Below are positions 1 to 5,311 of a stretch of 5,311 nucleotides of DNA, piece after piece (the stretch's first letter is position 1; each line of letters starts with the position of its first letter). The DNA lies in assembly GCA_945871045.1 (NCBI GenBank), contig CAMBUC010000164.1, forward strand, positions 1 to 5,311, in the 5' to 3' direction. The translations under genes and the position numbers were made by a program. Source of the stretch: an uncultured bacterium. GTDB taxonomy: Bacteria > Bacillota > Clostridia > Lachnospirales > Lachnospiraceae. The notes below the pieces were generated by a model. It saw nothing but the letters and a program-made list of their open reading frames with translations, did no database searches and had not been told where the DNA came from.

Positions 1-184
1 CAGCAAATAAAACCAGATAAGCATCCAGATGAATGAAAAACAGAAACATCTGCTGTCTGCCTAAGATGCGTTTCTGGTGCTGGGGGGAACTGCTTTTCTG
101 CAGCACCGAAAAACACATATAGGTATAACACGCAAACAGGATCATCATCAGATATTTTGATACTTCCGTAATAATCGTAACCAT
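1..184 (-). CDS. N-terminal fragment of a membrane protein, probably FtsW/RodA/SpoVE (SEDS) family
   Basis: This is an open frame of 61 codons that runs off the left edge of the window, so only the N-terminus is visible. The ATG at 184-182 is preceded by AGAGGG (192-197) at a 7-nt spacing, which supports this start over the Met codons at residues 13-14. The peptide begins MVTIITEVSKYLMM. It has a hydrophobic stretch at about residues 11-28, a short basic polar loop (29-45, with QKRILGRQ), and a second hydrophobic stretch from about 46 to the cut. I recognise this as resembling the N-terminal extension of SEDS-family proteins (lipid II polymerising glycosyltransferases of division, elongation or sporulation) in Lachnospiraceae. 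The catalytic core is not in the window, so the family call is inference from the N-terminus alone. The gene starts 20 bp after the U32 stop and is probably cotranscribed with it. Any other multi-pass membrane protein remains possible. Confidence 0.5.
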   Translation of the reverse strand, partial: MVTIITEVSKYLMMILFACYTYMCFSVLQKSSSPQHQKRILGRQQMFLFFIHLDAYLVLFA

Positions 185-204
185 AAAGTTTCCCTCTTAA
201 TCGG

Positions 205-2424
205 CTATTCTACACCCCGTCCAAAGTGTCCTCTTGTAGTTTCGCCATCAAATACATGTTCTTGCACCGAAAGACCAAGCACCTCTTTCTCATAGAGTGC
301 CAGAACTTCACGGGTTTGTGATTCAGATTCCACTGAAAAGTCCATACGGAGCATGTGGGGCCGTATCTTTTCCACATCCTTCCAGTTCCGGCCTGTAAAA
401 AGCAGCGTGGGCATCGCATTATAGATCACATTACAGCAGACACTGCAGTAATTCTTAACCGGCAGCTGCTTCTCATAACGGTCTGTAAGGAATAATTTCT
501 TCTCCTTCTGATCACAACCATACATCGTTTTATTTACACACTGGCTGCTGACCATAAAGGGTGTATGTCCGTAAATCGTCAGGATACTGTCCGTCTGTGA
601 TAATCTGCACAGTTCCTTCGCGTTTAACTCAAGGGAAAGCGTATGATGTTGATACCCCAGCCCTCTAAAAAAATCTGCGGAGCGATCTGAAAAAGTATAT
701 AACTGGCTATCCAGCCAGATATGGGCAGGGGCTACACCCATACGGTCTAAAAATCCCAAAGAATCATAATTTTTTGCAAGAAATCCTTCGACTAATTCTT
801 CAGCATGCAGTTTTTCAATGCATTCCCACTGTTTTTCATAAGCATCCGCTGTATCATGTCGAAACACCGGTGGAAGTGCCAGCAGCAATTTCTTATTTGA
901 AATTTTACATTGGCTGGCAACTTTTGAAACGACTGATGATAAGTCTTTTATCCGCACCGATTGAAGCGCCAGAGCCATCACAGACACATAATCCTTTTCC
1001 ATGCAAACACGAAACTGTTCCGGTGTATCACAGACAACCAATAGGTGCTCGGCATCCGGTTTCTGAATAGATAAAACTGCATCCGTCTTCGGAAGTGCTT
1101 CCTTTTCCTTTGCCAGACCTACGCGATGTTCCTTGCGAAGCAGTTCCTGCCGGAGTTTTTCCAGTGCATCCCTGCGCACCGTTTTTAAAAACTGTTTTGG
1201 AATAAAACAATGATCATCTAATTCCACTTCAATGGAAGAAAACCAAAAATCGGTATCGCCCGTCTGGCTAATGATCTTTTCCACATCGCAGGCTTTCACC
1301 GGGGCATTTTGCGCCATCTGGACCTCTCCGGCCGATGCGGTCACTGTGATCGTTGTAACAGGATCAGTGACAGTCAGTGTCAGTGGACTTCCAATTTTAC
1401 AAGTACAGACCCCTGACAGTTCCCGCTTCTTCTCCTCAGGCAAACTCGTATCATCTTTTTGCGATGAGGTATGTTTTGGTGTTTGAAGAGTGATCATTTC
1501 CTTTCCTTTTTCACCACGCAGATAACCGTCTGTAAAACCGCTTCGATTTCCCAGGTTCATCAGTGCTTCCTGATCTTTTTTTGCAACTGCATAATTCTTC
1601 GCATCTGACGATAGATCCATCGTTTCGATCATGACCAGGTATTTTCTGTAGATTGAGGTAACTCCGGCTGCATACGTAGTCTGTTTCATACGTCCTTCAA
1701 TCTTCAAGGAAGTGACACCGGCAGTCACAAGATCAAAAAGAAGATCAATCCCACTGAGATCCTTCGGACTTAACGGATACCATTCGCCTTTTTGCACAGG
1801 CTGCCTGTCTTCACTCACCCGGTAGGGAAGACGGCAAGGCTGGGCACAACGTCCGCGGTTGCCGCTTCGTCCGCCTAACATACTGCTGAAGAGGCATTGG
1901 CCCGAATAACAATAACACAGTGCTCCATGCACAAAACATTCCAGTTCAATATCTACACGATCGTGGATCTGACGGATCTCCTCCAGCGAAAGTTCCCGTG
2001 CCAATACAACCCTGTCTGCGCCTGCCTGTTTCCAAAATTCGGCGCCATCTGCACCTGTAAGTGTCATCTGGGTGCTGGCATGTAATTCCATACCTGGAAA
2101 ATGCTTTTTGATGAAAGAAAAGACGCCTGCATCCTGCACGATGACCGCATCCAACCCCTGTTCATAATAGGGAAGCAGGTAATCATACAGTTGTTCCTCT
2201 AATTCCCGGTTCTTTAAAAGTGTGTTGACTGTCAGATGTATTTTTTTATTATGCAGATGCACATAATCGATCGCATACAAGAGTTCTTCCTGTGTGAAAT
2301 TTTTTGCATAGGCTCTCGCCCCAAACTGGCTTCCACCAAGATATATGGCATCGGCGCCTGCGGCACAAACCGCTTTTAGTGTTTCCAGAGAGCCTGCCGG
2401 TGCAAGTAATTCAATCTTTTTCAT
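205..2424 (-). CDS. U32 family protein with C-terminal DUF3656-type region, probable RlhA-like RNA hydroxylase
   Basis: This is a complete 739-residue protein. The N-terminus (LLAPAGSLETLKAV, then GADAIYLGG at 23-31) is the typical U32 barrel opening. The U32 signature spans residues 162-180, with ECFVHGALC followed by SGQC and LFS. Cysteines 170, 177, 193 and 197 are the candidate iron-sulfur ligands, and KIEGRMK (241-247) is a further family motif. Residues from about 330 onward fit the DUF3656 and C-terminal region of the long U32 branch, including a Cys-rich NYCSVCCNVIYN near 658-669. Although named peptidases, characterised members of this branch act in prephenate-dependent hydroxylation: E. 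coli RlhA modifies 23S rRNA C2501, and TrhP modifies tRNA wobble uridine. The length and DUF3656-like tail point to the RlhA type, but the substrate is inferred. The start has AAGGA at 2433-2437 with an 8-nt spacing. The gene sits 106 bp after zapA and 20 bp before the membrane-protein gene. Confidence 0.9.
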   Translation of the reverse strand: MKKIELLAPAGSLETLKAVCAAGADAIYLGGSQFGARAYAKNFTQEELLYAIDYVHLHNKKIHLTVNTLLKNRELEEQLYDYLLPYYEQGLDAVIVQDAGVFSFIKKHFPGMELHASTQMTLTGADGAEFWKQAGADRVVLARELSLEEIRQIHDRVDIELECFVHGALCYCYSGQCLFSSMLGGRSGNRGRCAQPCRLPYRVSEDRQPVQKGEWYPLSPKDLSGIDLLFDLVTAGVTSLKIEGRMKQTTYAAGVTSIYRKYLVMIETMDLSSDAKNYAVAKKDQEALMNLGNRSGFTDGYLRGEKGKEMITLQTPKHTSSQKDDTSLPEEKKRELSGVCTCKIGSPLTLTVTDPVTTITVTASAGEVQMAQNAPVKACDVEKIISQTGDTDFWFSSIEVELDDHCFIPKQFLKTVRRDALEKLRQELLRKEHRVGLAKEKEALPKTDAVLSIQKPDAEHLLVVCDTPEQFRVCMEKDYVSVMALALQSVRIKDLSSVVSKVASQCKISNKKLLLALPPVFRHDTADAYEKQWECIEKLHAEELVEGFLAKNYDSLGFLDRMGVAPAHIWLDSQLYTFSDRSADFFRGLGYQHHTLSLELNAKELCRLSQTDSILTIYGHTPFMVSSQCVNKTMYGCDQKEKKLFLTDRYEKQLPVKNYCSVCCNVIYNAMPTLLFTGRNWKDVEKIRPHMLRMDFSVESESQTREVLALYEKEVLGLSVQEHVFDGETTRGHFGRGVE

Positions 2425-2452
2425 ACTATCGATCCTTTTAGAAAGAATGAAA

Positions 2453-2472
2453 GGGGACGCAACTTGTCCGCC
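2453..2472 (-). terminator. Weak hairpin between zapA and the U32 gene, possible attenuator or terminator
   Basis: In the 106-bp spacer, GGAC (2455-2458) pairs with GTCC (2466-2469) around a 7-nt loop. GG (2453-2454) can extend the stem with CC (2471-2472) across a bulged G. In the minus-strand transcript it is followed by a T-rich but interrupted run, TTTCATTCTTTCT. The stem is short and the U-tract is broken, so this may only slow polymerase or do nothing. No convincing promoter was found in the rest of the spacer. Confidence 0.25.
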
Positions 2473-2530
2473 CCCTCCTCATATTGTTTTTATGTACAAA
2501 TCATTCGTTTACGTTGCCAGAAGATACTGA

Positions 2531-3004
2531 TTAGTTTAATAAAACTTCCTCAAGATCAGCTGTCAAACGTTCATTATTCTGTTCTAATTCATGCTTCTCT
2601 TTCTCTAACTTCTCGATTTGTGACTGCATTTGCTCATTCTGTGTCTTTACCAGTTCTAATTTTGTATTTGACTCAGCAATCTTTGTATTTGCCTCATCCA
2701 ATTGCATTTGCGCCTCTACCAACTGGTGTTTCAGATCAAAGATCTCTTTTTCAAGGTCAGAGAATTTGGAGCCGGCACTACCTGCCTGTTCTTTTGCCTT
2801 AAAATAATCATCGGCAAGGTTCAGATTTAACATGAGGTTTTTCATATCCTGAGGAATCCTTTTATAAGAATCCTGCTGATTCATCTCTGTGATCTTTTGG
2901 TTGATATATGCCGCCACACGCTGCAGATATTCTTCCTCCTCAAAACCGCTCAGATTATACTCTTTTTTATCGATCACCACAACGGTGCTAGCTTTCGTTG
3001 CCAT
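2531..3004 (-). CDS. zapA: Cell division protein ZapA with extended coiled coil
   Basis: This 157-residue protein is a ZapA-family factor that binds FtsZ and promotes or stabilises Z-ring assembly at midcell. Residues 6-75 carry the ZapA globular pattern: a short beta segment (STVVVIDKKEYNLSG), a helix with EEEYLQRVAAYINQKI (23-38), then the helix IPQDMKNLMLNLNLADDYFKA (50-70). From about residue 80 to 155 it is an almost pure, highly charged coiled coil rich in E, K, Q and N, with no membrane segment or signal peptide. Classical ZapA proteins are about 85-110 residues, so the tail is roughly 50 residues longer than the textbook form. I believe long tails are common in Clostridia (from memory, not checked). 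The start is fixed by a perfect AGGAGG (3012-3017) 7 nt upstream. It follows ruvB after 33 bp and is very likely cotranscribed with it. Confidence 0.88.
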   Translation of the reverse strand: MATKASTVVVIDKKEYNLSGFEEEEYLQRVAAYINQKITEMNQQDSYKRIPQDMKNLMLNLNLADDYFKAKEQAGSAGSKFSDLEKEIFDLKHQLVEAQMQLDEANTKIAESNTKLELVKTQNEQMQSQIEKLEKEKHELEQNNERLTADLEEVLLN

Positions 3005-3037
3005 AGATTCTCCTCCTGTGAAATAACAATTGATAAA

Positions 3038-4033
3038 TTATAACTGTAAACCAAAATGCTTATAACAGTACTCCGTGACCACACGCCCTTTTGGCGTACG
3101 ATTGATAAATCCATTCATGACCAGATATGGTTCATAGACATCCTCGATCGTTCCTGCATCTTCTCCGATAGCCGCTGCAAGGGTATCCAGACCTACCGGA
3201 CCGCCGGAAAACTTTTCAATGATCGTAAGAAGCAGCCTGCGGTCACTGTTATCCAGTCCCATCTTGTCGACTTCTAACAGGTCAAGGGCAAAACTTGCTA
3301 CTTCCTGCGTGATTTTTCCGTCGTATTTTACCTGTGCAAAATCACGCACGCGTTTTAATAAACGATTTGCCAGACGGGGCGTTCCGCGGGAACGTCTTGC
3401 CAGTTCAAATGCACCAGCCTCGTCGATCTCAACACCTAGTTTTACCGCTGAATGCTGAATGATGGTCTTTAACTCATCCACGGTATAATATTCCAGATGA
3501 TGGATCACACCGAAGCGGTCACGAAGCGGTGCGGATAATAAGCCCGCACGTGTAGTAGCTCCCACCAGCGTAAACTTGGGCAGATCCAGACGGATGGAGC
3601 GTGTTGCCTGACCTTTTCCGATCATAATATCGATGGCATAATCTTCCATGGCAGGATAAAGAACTTCTTCCACCTGACGATTTAATCGATGAATCTCATC
3701 CACGAATAACAGGTCTCCCTCCGCGAGATTACTTAGGATCGCAGCCATTTCACCGGGTTTTGCGATGGCCGGGCCGGATGTGATCTTTACATGTACCCCC
3801 ATCTCATTGGCGATGATCCCTGCCAAAGTAGTCTTTCCTAGTCCGGGCGGACCATAAAATAATACATGATCCAGAGATTCTCCTCGTTTTTTGGCAGCTT
3901 CTATGTACACCTTCAGGTTCGTCTTTGCCTTCTCCTGACCGATATAGTCAGCCAGACATTGGGGACGAAGGTTTTTTTCTACTTTGATGTCTTCTTCCTG
4001 TATTTCAGTTGAGATCACTTTGCGGTTGTTCAT
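3038..4033 (-). CDS. ruvB: Holliday junction branch migration DNA helicase RuvB
   Basis: RuvB is the AAA+ motor that, with RuvA, drives branch migration of Holliday junctions in recombinational repair. With the start at 4033 the protein is 331 residues, matching the usual family length. The N-terminal LRPQ..ADYIGQE motif is followed by Walker A GPPGLGKT (61-68), Walker B LLFVDEIH (108-115), sensor 1 GATTR (158-162), the arginine-finger segment RDRFG (171-175) and a sensor-2 GTPRLANR segment (about 217-224). The C-terminal winged-helix DNA-binding domain (about 260-331) contains GPVGLDTLA and NRTPKGRV. The frame stays open upstream to an ATG at 4108, but those 25 extra residues are not RuvB-like and lie partly in a repeat-rich region. 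MNNRKVIS at 4033 has GAGGAG (4044-4049) 10 nt upstream and matches family starts. All catalytic motifs are intact. Confidence 0.97.
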   Translation of the reverse strand: MNNRKVISTEIQEEDIKVEKNLRPQCLADYIGQEKAKTNLKVYIEAAKKRGESLDHVLFYGPPGLGKTTLAGIIANEMGVHVKITSGPAIAKPGEMAAILSNLAEGDLLFVDEIHRLNRQVEEVLYPAMEDYAIDIMIGKGQATRSIRLDLPKFTLVGATTRAGLLSAPLRDRFGVIHHLEYYTVDELKTIIQHSAVKLGVEIDEAGAFELARRSRGTPRLANRLLKRVRDFAQVKYDGKITQEVASFALDLLEVDKMGLDNSDRRLLLTIIEKFSGGPVGLDTLAAAIGEDAGTIEDVYEPYLVMNGFINRTPKGRVVTEYCYKHFGLQL

Positions 4034-4043
4034 GATTAAACCA

Positions 4044-4049
4044 CTCCTC
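4044..4049 (-). promoter_or_regulatory. Ribosome binding site that fixes the ruvB start
   Basis: The minus strand reads GAGGAG here, with 10 nt before the ATG at 4033. No comparable site precedes the alternative ATGs at 4051 or 4108, so this site supports the 331-residue RuvB. It lies at the ruvB-proximal end of the structured gap, outside the hairpin-rich block. Confidence 0.75.
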
Positions 4050-4126
4050 ATTTTTATATCTACAAGCACCTTCGATGCATTATTTGGGGCGTTCATCCTC
4101 TCATTCATTTCTTGAACTGTAGGATT

Positions 4127-4173
4127 ACGCCTCGGCGTTTGAAACCGCCAATTCCGGTAATTTATCGAATTGG
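4127..4173. repeat. Two adjacent small hairpins at the ruvB side of the gap
   Basis: ACGCC (4127-4131) and GGCGT (4134-4138) form a 5-bp stem with a 2-nt loop. Next to it, CCAATTC (4148-4154) and GAATTGG (4167-4173) form a perfect 7-bp stem with a 12-nt loop. Between them GGCGTTT and AAACCGCC (4134-4149) offer a competing pairing with one bulge. The potential for alternative folds is visible in the sequence; whether it is used is unknown. Confidence 0.5.
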
Positions 4174-4220
4174 GTCATTCATGCATATGAACGTAAAGTA
4201 GTGGGGCAAGCGCTGTGGAG

Positions 4221-4239
4221 CATGCATTTCAAATGTATG
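4221..4239. repeat. 19-bp near-perfect palindrome
   Basis: CATGCATTT and AAATGTATG flank a single C, pairing at all nine positions with one G-T wobble on the plus strand (a C-A mismatch on the minus strand). It overlaps the 3' arm of GGGGCA/TGCCCC (4203-4208 with 4238-4243), so the two stems share bases 4238-4239. Confidence 0.5.
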
Positions 4240-4246
4240 CCCCTCT

Positions 4247-4318
4247 AAAAACGTCGGTACTTGGATTTTTCGAGTGATCTCATCACGATGAAAAATCCTT
4301 AGTATCCGCTACGTTTTT
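4247..4318. repeat. Long nested hairpin in the ruvA-ruvB gap
   Basis: This is the strongest secondary structure in the window. The outer arms AAAAACGT (4247-4254) and ACGTTTTT (4311-4318) pair over 8 bp. TAC (4258-4260) can pair with GTA (4302-4304). The central arms GGATTTTTC (4263-4271) and GAAAAATCC (4290-4298) pair over 9 bp. Inside them GTGAT (4274-4278) and ATCAC (4282-4286) close a 3-nt loop, CTC. Each strand ends the structure with a T-run (T5 on the minus strand, T6 on the plus strand), so it could behave as a weak two-way attenuator, but the stem is AT-rich rather than the GC-rich stem of a standard terminator. Confidence 0.65.
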
Positions 4319-4366
4319 TGCGGAGCGGGAGCGTGGCAGACATTGAAATCATGTGACACATGCGCT

Positions 4367-4387
4367 TGCATTCATTCACGGAATGCA
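4367..4387. repeat. 7-bp hairpin just after the ruvA stop
   Basis: TGCATTC (4367-4373) and GAATGCA (4381-4387) form a perfect 7-bp stem with a 7-nt loop, 5 bp after the ruvA stop in transcript order. No clean U-tract follows, so it is not a convincing terminator. It may be the ruvA-side end of the structured element. Confidence 0.5.
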
Positions 4388-4415
4388 TATTTTTAAATGA
4401 ACGCCATATTTTTAA
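4387..4415. repeat. 10-bp direct repeat ATATTTTTAA across the ruvA stop
   Basis: ATATTTTTAA occurs exactly at 4387-4396 and again at 4406-4415, separated by ATGAACGCC (4397-4405). The downstream copy in transcript order contains the ruvA TAA stop; the other lies inside the ruvA codons for Leu-Lys-Asn-Met. It could be a local tandem duplication, a trace of an insertion, or chance in AT-rich sequence. Confidence 0.6.
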
Positions 4416-5007
4416 GGGCCAGTTTCAGTATATCCTCTACGTCAGAATCGGCTGTGATCTCAATGCCGGAAAGCACCGAGGTCGCCTCTGAAGCAGAATA
4501 ACCAAGAGAAGTAAGGGCAAGCAGCGCTTCCTGACGTACGCCTTTTTCCTGTACCATGGAAGTGTTCTTGACCAATACCTCTTCTTTCTGAGAAAATGCA
4601 TCCTCCAGTTTTAGTTTGTCTTTTAATTCCAGAACTACGCGCTGTGCCGTTTTTGCGCCAATGCCGGGTGCCTTTGTGATCGCCTTTGCATCATCAGCGA
4701 TCACTGCAAATCGCAGATCATCCGGAGTTAAAACAGAAAGAATGGCAAGGGCCCCCTTTGGTCCGACTCCGTTCACACTGATCAGCAGTTTAAATACACG
4801 CAGATCGTCTTTTGTAAGAAAACCAAACAGCGCCAATCCATCCTCTTTTACCTGAAAATAAATGTACATCTTTAGTTCTGCGCCGATCTCCGGCAAATAT
4901 TCAAAGGTTGGTCCTGAAACAAACACCTGATAACCAATTCCGTGATTATCGATCGTCACGGATTCTTCATCCATATCCGCCAGGGTTCCCTTAATATATT
5001 GTATCAT
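4393..5007 (-). CDS. ruvA: Holliday junction branch migration complex subunit RuvA
   Basis: RuvA binds the four-way Holliday junction as a tetramer and loads the RuvB motor. The 204 residues match the normal family length. Domain I (about 1-63) begins MIQYIKGTL and ends in the conserved QVKEDGLALFGF (52-63). Domain II holds two helix-hairpin-helix motifs, the first around GVGPK (80-84) and the second around PGIGAKTAQR (114-123) followed by VVLELKDKL. A flexible charged linker (about 135-155) leads to the RuvB-contacting domain III (about 156-204, with EALLALTSLGYSASEA). The ATG at 5007 overlaps the miaB TGA (ATGA), with AGGAG (5015-5019) 7 nt upstream inside miaB, suggesting translational coupling. 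The final residues AFI are encoded by the 9-bp sequence that is repeated inverted at 4088-4096, so the extreme C-terminus may have been altered by the neighbouring element. The core is intact. Confidence 0.97.
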   Translation of the reverse strand: MIQYIKGTLADMDEESVTIDNHGIGYQVFVSGPTFEYLPEIGAELKMYIYFQVKEDGLALFGFLTKDDLRVFKLLISVNGVGPKGALAILSVLTPDDLRFAVIADDAKAITKAPGIGAKTAQRVVLELKDKLKLEDAFSQKEEVLVKNTSMVQEKGVRQEALLALTSLGYSASEATSVLSGIEITADSDVEDILKLALKNMAFI

Positions 5008-5311
5008 AACCGTTCTCCTAAATAATAGAATCCTTTACATTCTACTAATTTTACATCAACGATCTTTCCGATCAAAGAAGTATCTGCTTCTTTATTCTCT
5101 GCTGAGACAGGCGCTGAAAAATGAACGACAGAATTGTTGGATAAACGTCCGGTCAAAAGTGTTTCATCATGCTCATTGACCTGTTCTACCAATACAGGAA
5201 GAACCGCTCCTTCTAATTCTTTTGCCTTTTCAGCCGCAATGTGCTGCACTTCTTTGAGAAGCATGTCAAAGTTCTCTTTCACTTCCGCCTCAGGTACCTG
5301 ATCCTCCATCT
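5004..5311 (-). CDS. miaB: C-terminal fragment of tRNA-2-methylthio-N6-dimethylallyladenosine synthase MiaB
   Basis: Only the last 101-102 codons are in the window; the gene continues past the right edge, and the first Met seen (5309) is an internal residue, not a start. The fragment MEDQVPEAEVKENFDMLL matches the helical segment that follows the radical-SAM domain in MiaB. It is followed by a TRAM RNA-binding domain (about residues 35-101 of the fragment: AVLPVLVEQV, TGRLSNNSVVHF, IGKIVDVKLVE, LGERL). MiaB adds the 2-methylthio group to i6A37 of tRNAs using two iron-sulfur clusters. The cluster-binding and catalytic parts lie outside the window. The related methylthiotransferases MtaB and RimO also end in TRAM, but MEDQVP and the spacing favour MiaB. 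The TGA stop overlaps the ruvA start. Confidence 0.88.
   Translation of the reverse strand, partial: MEDQVPEAEVKENFDMLLKEVQHIAAEKAKELEGAVLPVLVEQVNEHDETLLTGRLSNNSVVHFSAPVSAENKEADTSLIGKIVDVKLVECKGFYYLGERL

Larger units (their letters stand above)
4034..4392. other. Structured 359-bp gap between ruvA and ruvB, candidate inserted intergenic element
   Basis: No convincing gene lies here on either strand; the longest ATG frames inside are under 30 codons and lack good ribosome binding sites. The block is dense in inverted repeats. GCAAGCGC at 4362-4369 (minus strand) has its complement GCGCTTGC at 4205-4212 on the same strand. GGGGCA (4203-4208) pairs with TGCCCC (4238-4243). The odd palindrome CATGTGACACATG sits at 4350-4362. 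A near-perfect 9+1+9 palindrome sits at 4221-4239 with one G-T pair, and ACGCCTCGGCGT sits at 4127-4138. The outer boundary may be the 9-bp pair GGCGTTCAT (4088-4096) and ATGAACGCC (4397-4405). Since ruvA and ruvB are usually adjacent, an insertion of a mobile repeat (MITE-like) or an RNA-forming element is the best explanation. Copy number elsewhere in the genome is unknown from this window. Confidence 0.6.

Noticed and set aside
774..1070. Plus-strand open frame of 98 codons opposite the U32 gene
   Set aside because: It lies wholly antisense to a well-supported gene with clear family motifs, and shows no recognisable domain.
2464..2802. Plus-strand open frame of 112 codons opposite zapA
   Set aside because: It is a shadow frame: the minus strand is clearly ZapA with a perfect ribosome binding site, and the plus-strand translation has no coherent domain.
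4034..4080. Dedicated ruvB promoter (TATAAA near 4056 on the minus strand)
   Set aside because: No -35-like hexamer lies at 16-18 bp upstream, so AT-rich sequence before the ribosome binding site is the simpler reading.
4306..4392. Minus-strand frame of 29 codons starting at the ATG just after ruvA
   Set aside because: It has no ribosome binding site, its sequence is dominated by the palindromes, and its composition is unlike the neighbouring proteins, so it was treated as chance.
4034..4392. CRISPR array or tRNA gene in the ruvA-ruvB gap
   Set aside because: The repeats are inverted and irregular, not regularly spaced direct repeats, and no cloverleaf or T-loop consensus is visible.
4616..4855. 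Plus-strand open frame of 79 codons opposite ruvA
   Set aside because: It is antisense to the conserved helix-hairpin-helix region of RuvA and is explained by codon bias of the real gene.

Overview
The window reads as part of a chromosomal housekeeping operon from a low-to-moderate GC Gram-positive anaerobe. It most likely comes from class Clostridia, family Lachnospiraceae. The basis is the gene set and order (miaB, ruvA, ruvB, zapA, a long U32 protein, then a probable ftsW/rodA-like gene), strong AGGAGG-type ribosome binding sites, and protein sequences that read like that group. No database was consulted, so the family-level placement is inference.

All recognised genes lie on the minus strand and are transcribed from high to low coordinates. 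The right edge (5311 to 5004) holds the C-terminal end of MiaB, whose stop overlaps the ruvA start by ATGA. ruvA (5007-4393) is complete. It is followed by an unusual 359-bp non-coding gap full of inverted repeats, then ruvB (4033-3038, start corrected from a longer open frame), zapA (3004-2531), a 106-bp spacer with a weak hairpin, and a 739-codon U32/RlhA-type gene (2424-205). The window ends with the first 61 codons of a membrane protein starting at 184 that resembles the N-terminus of Lachnospiraceae FtsW/RodA/SpoVE proteins.

Functionally this is a mixed maintenance cluster. MiaB (tRNA ms2i6A modification) and the U32 protein (probable RNA hydroxylation) act on RNA. RuvA and RuvB form the Holliday-junction branch-migration motor. 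ZapA and the probable FtsW-like protein serve cell division or cell-wall synthesis. The short spacings (4-bp overlap, 33 bp, 20 bp) suggest cotranscription.

The one part the genes do not explain is the ruvA-ruvB gap. These two genes are normally adjacent or overlapping. Here they are separated by a block containing a nested long hairpin (4247-4318), several shorter perfect or near-perfect palindromes, a 9-bp inverted pair bounding the block, and a 10-bp direct repeat across the ruvA stop. It looks like an inserted, structured intergenic element (MITE-like or RNA-forming). The rest of the window is ordinary.
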